Source: an uncultured Clostridia bacterium
Lineage (GTDB): Bacteria > Bacillota > Clostridia > Christensenellales > CAG-314
Assembly: GCA_934281515.1 (NCBI GenBank)
Contig: CAKQXG010000086.1
Coordinates: 1 to 8,641, forward strand
Direction of reading: 5' to 3'
Length of the DNA: 8,641 nt
Shown here one piece after another: positions 5,448 to 8,641 of this stretch. The position numbers and the translations under genes were made by a program. Under the pieces are notes generated by a model. That model was not told the origin of the DNA and made no database searches. It saw only the letters and a program-made list of their open reading frames with translations. Each line of letters begins with the position of its first letter. The stretch's first letter is position 1.

Positions 5448-5476
5448 ACAAATTTGTTAGTTGAATAGTTGTAAAA

Positions 5477-7258
5477 CTATCTTGTCGGCTCGTACTGGCT
5501 GTTGTAGATTTGAGCGTAAAAGCCGTTTGCCGCAAGCAACTCGGCGTGAGTGCCTTGTTCCACAACCTGACCATTATTTACCACTAGTATGGTGTCGGCG
5601 TTCAGTATTGTGCTGAGACGGTGCGCAATTACAAAACTTGTGCGCCCGTGCAGCAATTTGTCCATTGCTTCCTGGATAAGCAATTCGGTGCGAGTGTCCA
5701 CGTTGGATGTTGCCTCATCGAGTATCAACATCGGCTTGTCGGACAGGTAACTGCGCGCAATGGTAAGCATTTGCTTTTGTCCGCCGCTGATGTTGGTTGT
5801 CTCTTCGTTCAGCACGGTGTCGTACCCGTTTGGCAGACTGTCCACAAAGCTGTCGGCGTGAGCAAACTTGCATGCCGCAACTACTTCCTCATGCGTGGCG
5901 TCGGGGTTGCCGTATGCCACGTTGTCAAACACGGTACCGCCAAACAGCCAGGTATCCTGCAACACCATGCTGAACATGTTACGCACGACGTTGCGAGGAA
6001 GAGCGGACGTGTCTATGCCGTCGATAAGTATCTGACCGCTGTCGGGATCGTAGAAACGCATAAGCAGGTTGACTATCGTAGTTTTGCCTCCGCCCGTCGG
6101 TCCGACAATGGCGACTTTTTGCCCGGGTTTGACATACAAACACAAATCCTTAATGAGTGGTTTGTCGGGCGTGTAGGAGAAATCGACATGACGGAACTCC
6201 ACCGTGCAACCGTTGCTCGGACGTTTGCCGCAGTCGTTTTCCTGCATTTCGGGCAGATCCAACAACTTGTATACGCGGTTAGCGCAAGCAAGCGTGTGTT
6301 GCACCGACCCCATGCCGTTGGCAATGCTTTCGAGAGGTCCCGCAAACATCTTGGCAAACAGTATCACGGCAATGACGTCGCCAACGCTTACCACGTTGTT
6401 AACGGCAAGTATCGCGCCGACAATGCACACCGCAACATAGGCGATGTTGTTGGTAAAAGCAATTATCGGCTGAATTGTATCGTTTATGCGCCGTGCTTCG
6501 TATAGCTTTTTGCGATAGTTTTCGCTGATGTCAAAACACACCTTACGTTGACGTTGTTCCAGATTAAACGCCTTGACAGTATCAAAGCCGCCGTAGTCCT
6601 CTTCGATAAATGCATACAACTTGCCGTTGCTTTTGCGGTAGTCGTGCCACGATTTTTCGCAACGCGAAGAAATGATAACCGACAACACCACCGACAAAGG
6701 AACTAACGCTACAACCGCCACCGCAAGCCACACGTTGACGGCAAACATCATGTACGTAATGATTGCAATACGCACAATACCGTCCAGCAACGTATCCGTG
6801 ATAAGATAAATCGTTGTACTCATGTTGGACACGTCGGGCATCATACGCGACAGAATTTCACCGGGGGATGTGTTGTCCACAAAACTGACAGGTAAGCGTC
6901 GTATTTTGTCGCTTATGCGTATGCGCAACCCCTTGGTGTAGAAACGTGAGGTGACATTGACGGTAAGCGTAACCATCGCCGAACTTAATGCTGCCGAGAC
7001 GAAATAGAACAAGGCGGTTTTTGCGCAAAGATTGCCGAGTTTAACCATATCTATGGGTTGTCCAGTTTCACCGAAGTCGTACAACATGTCGGTCATCTGT
7101 TTGACTAGTAACGGAGTCTGCGTAGACATGATTACCGAACCGACGCATATCACCGCGGCAATGACAAACACCCATGCAATCGGGCGTATATCCCGTAACA
7201 GCCGCCCTATCGTTCGCAAAGCATTGGGCTTGTCGTGAGCGTTTATTTTACTTTCCAT
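5477..7258 (-). CDS. ABC exporter subunit, catalytically complete half of a heterodimer
   Basis: This 593-residue half-transporter fuses a six-helix exporter membrane domain (residues about 25-320) to an ATPase domain. Counting from the chosen ATG at 7258, it has Walker A GPTGGGKTT at 386-394, Q-loop Gln434, signature NISGGQ at 489-494, Walker B LILDE ending in the catalytic Glu515, and switch His546 in IAHRLST. The substrate cannot be told; family members export drugs, lipids or peptides. The ATG at 7258-7256 has GGGAGG eight bases upstream (7272-7267). An upstream in-frame ATG at 7315 lies deep in the previous gene and lacks support. The gene overlaps the previous gene's end by 11 bases, implying translational coupling and a fixed pairing. 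Its signature has Ile where Leu is usual, matching the partner's degenerate site. No terminator follows before the traX promoter, so read-through is possible. Confidence 0.95.
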   Translation of the reverse strand: MESKINAHDKPNALRTIGRLLRDIRPIAWVFVIAAVICVGSVIMSTQTPLLVKQMTDMLYDFGETGQPIDMVKLGNLCAKTALFYFVSAALSSAMVTLTVNVTSRFYTKGLRIRISDKIRRLPVSFVDNTSPGEILSRMMPDVSNMSTTIYLITDTLLDGIVRIAIITYMMFAVNVWLAVAVVALVPLSVVLSVIISSRCEKSWHDYRKSNGKLYAFIEEDYGGFDTVKAFNLEQRQRKVCFDISENYRKKLYEARRINDTIQPIIAFTNNIAYVAVCIVGAILAVNNVVSVGDVIAVILFAKMFAGPLESIANGMGSVQHTLACANRVYKLLDLPEMQENDCGKRPSNGCTVEFRHVDFSYTPDKPLIKDLCLYVKPGQKVAIVGPTGGGKTTIVNLLMRFYDPDSGQILIDGIDTSALPRNVVRNMFSMVLQDTWLFGGTVFDNVAYGNPDATHEEVVAACKFAHADSFVDSLPNGYDTVLNEETTNISGGQKQMLTIARSYLSDKPMLILDEATSNVDTRTELLIQEAMDKLLHGRTSFVIAHRLSTILNADTILVVNNGQVVEQGTHAELLAANGFYAQIYNSQYEPTR

Positions 7259-8641
7259 TGCGCTCACCTCCCAACTGGCTGTCGCAAATTTCTTTGTACG
7301 TGCTGCAATTTTCAAGCAAATCTTCGTGTTTGCCCACGCCTACTACCCTGCCGCCGTCCAACACGTATACCTTGTCGCAGTGCATTGCCGTTGCCGCACG
7401 TTGAGTGACGACAATTTGTGTTTTACCCGTAAGTTTTGCGTTAAGCGCACGGCGCAAATTGTGTTCGGTAAGAAAATCCAACGCAGAAAAACTGTCGTCG
7501 AATATATACACCGACGCATCCTTGATTATGCTACGCGCAATGTTGAGTCTTTGCTTTTGACCGCCGCTAAGGTTGCTACCGCCGCTTGTAAGCATGTAGT
7601 TAGTACCTTCTTCGTGCTCGGCGACAAAACCGGACATCTGCGCAATATCCAACGCTTCGGCGATCTGTTCGTCGGTAGCGTCGGGATTGCCCATGCGAAC
7701 GTTTTCGGCAATACTGCCTTCAAATAAAGTCGAATGTTGTAACGCTACGGATATGTTGTCACGCACAGCCGCAACGCCCACTTCATCGTAGTCCGCGCCG
7801 CCCAGCATACGCTTGCCACTTGCAGAGTAGAAACCGAGCAGTAACTTGACCAGTGTAGATTTGCCACTGCCCGTGCCGCCGATAATGCCGACAATTTGTC
7901 CCTCGTCCGCCGAAAAATCGATGTCGACAAGTGAGTTGACGTGGGAGTCGGGATAAGCAAACGTAACGCCGACAAAATCGACGTTGCCGCCAAGATGCTG
8001 TCGCTCGACGACCGTAATGTTGTCCGCCGAAGGCATATTCATTACCTGTGCAATGCGGTCGGCACTGACTCTGACGCGCGGTATCATTGAAATTGCCCAA
8101 CTGACCGTCAACACGGCGTTGACAATAAGGGCAATGTACTGTATCGTGGCAATGATGTCGCCGGCGCGCAGAGTTTCGCTTTTTTGCAAGCGCACCGCCC
8201 CAATGTAAATGATAGCCACCGTGGCGAGATTGAGCGCAAGAGTAGCCAGCGGATTGATAAGTCCGCTGATTGTGTTGTTGCGCACAAAGCAATTGTTCAT
8301 TTCGCTTGTAGCAGCAGACACGCGCTTGTGTTCGTATTCTTCGCGGTCGAAGGCACGTACTACACGAATACCGCCGAGCCGCTCGCGCATAATACGGTTC
8401 TGCACGTCGGTCAATTGATCGCCGCGTTGCCAATACTTGTCGAGTTTGCTTGTTACAAGCACGGTGCACACCAACACCAATGCAGATACGCCGAGTAGTA
8501 TCAACGGCAACAGCCAATCGCCACGGAATGACAGCACTATACCGCCGAAAAACATTATCGGAGCGGTGACAAACAGTTGCGGAGCATATGAAAACACTTC
8601 TTCCATCCAACTGACGTCCTCGGTGGTACGCGTAATCAGAC
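7248..8641 (-). CDS. ABC exporter subunit, degenerate-site half (N-terminus beyond window)
   Basis: The frame is open to the right edge; residues just before the Met at 8606 read LITRTTEDVSW, a conserved exporter coupling region, so that Met is internal and roughly the first 110-130 residues are missing. Counting from it, Walker A GGTGSGKST is at 243-251, Q-loop Gln at 290 and signature LSGGQ at 346-350. Two catalytic residues are replaced: Walker B ends in Asp371 (IFDD) rather than Glu, and the switch residue is Gln402 (VTQR) rather than His. This is the pattern of the degenerate subunit in TM287/288-type heterodimeric exporters. Its intact LSGGQ would complete the active site of the partner, and the partner's NISGGQ would sit at the inactive site. 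The stop at 7250-7248 lies inside the next gene, and that gene's ribosome site is within these last codons. Confidence 0.94.
   Translation of the reverse strand, partial: LITRTTEDVSWMEEVFSYAPQLFVTAPIMFFGGIVLSFRGDWLLPLILLGVSALVLVCTVLVTSKLDKYWQRGDQLTDVQNRIMRERLGGIRVVRAFDREEYEHKRVSAATSEMNNCFVRNNTISGLINPLATLALNLATVAIIYIGAVRLQKSETLRAGDIIATIQYIALIVNAVLTVSWAISMIPRVRVSADRIAQVMNMPSADNITVVERQHLGGNVDFVGVTFAYPDSHVNSLVDIDFSADEGQIVGIIGGTGSGKSTLVKLLLGFYSASGKRMLGGADYDEVGVAAVRDNISVALQHSTLFEGSIAENVRMGNPDATDEQIAEALDIAQMSGFVAEHEEGTNYMLTSGGSNLSGGQKQRLNIARSIIKDASVYIFDDSFSALDFLTEHNLRRALNAKLTGKTQIVVTQRAATAMHCDKVYVLDGGRVVGVGKHEDLLENCSTYKEICDSQLGGERNGK
7267..7272 (-). promoter_or_regulatory. Ribosome binding site of the second ABC gene, inside the first
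   Basis: GGGAGG on the minus strand, eight bases before the ATG at 7258-7256, is embedded in the codons for the final Leu-Gly-Gly-Glu of the upstream subunit. It decides the start of the second subunit and shows the two genes are coupled. Confidence 0.85.

Noticed and set aside
5448..5476. Terminator for the ABC operon just after its stop
   Set aside because: TTTTACAA/TTGTAAAA arms exist but are AT-only and, on the minus strand, are followed by A rather than T residues.
5621..6505. A 294-codon plus-strand open frame opposite the second ABC gene
   Set aside because: It is antisense to a fully motif-supported ABC subunit, has no family features and no ribosome site; it is a shadow frame.
7259..7315. 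19-residue N-terminal extension of the second ABC subunit from 7315
   Set aside because: It lies deep in the upstream coding sequence without a ribosome site; the ATG at 7258 has a strong one.

Overview
The window looks like chromosome from a Gram-positive anaerobe, most likely an uncultured gut-type Clostridia/Firmicutes lineage. This placement is an inference. It rests on strong GGAGG-type ribosome binding sites, GTG starts, sigma-A-like promoters, a cell-wall gene cluster, an ArsR regulator, a TraX-family membrane protein, a TM287/288-type ABC exporter pair and cysteine-rich proteins. No rRNA, tRNA, CRISPR array or transposase was found. Nearly all genes are on the minus strand; the ArsR regulator is the only convincing plus-strand gene.

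Positions 1-2586 hold a minus-strand cell-wall cluster, read right to left: an alpha/beta hydrolase (2586-1879), a MurF-type Mur ligase with an unusual five-segment membrane domain in place of the usual N-terminal domain (1876-425), and the start of D-Ala-D-Ala ligase, ddl (326 to the window edge). Ddl makes the dipeptide that MurF attaches to the UDP-MurNAc-tripeptide, so the two genes form one biochemical step pair.

Positions 2649-3512 hold a small two-helix membrane protein (minus, 2955-2749) with its own terminator. It is divergent from an ArsR-type regulator (plus, 3183-3512). The regulator has a good promoter whose start point is covered by a perfect 15-base palindrome.

Positions 3531-4469 form a visibly AT-rich island: one lone membrane-anchored gene of unknown function (4242-3607) with its own promoter and a hairpin at its transcription start. 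It is bracketed by two inverted copies of a roughly 60-base structured repeat. Each copy sits just after the stop codon of the gene outside the island (arsR and traX) and in the sense orientation of that gene.

Positions 4479-8641 hold a traX-family gene (5294-4479) with its own promoter. Its leader overlaps a set of hairpins and a plus-strand terminator-like structure that may mark a small RNA. Upstream is a two-gene ABC exporter operon (8641-7248, cut by the window edge, and 7258-5477) with an 11-base gene overlap. One subunit has a degenerate ATP site and the other a catalytically complete one, as expected for a heterodimeric exporter.
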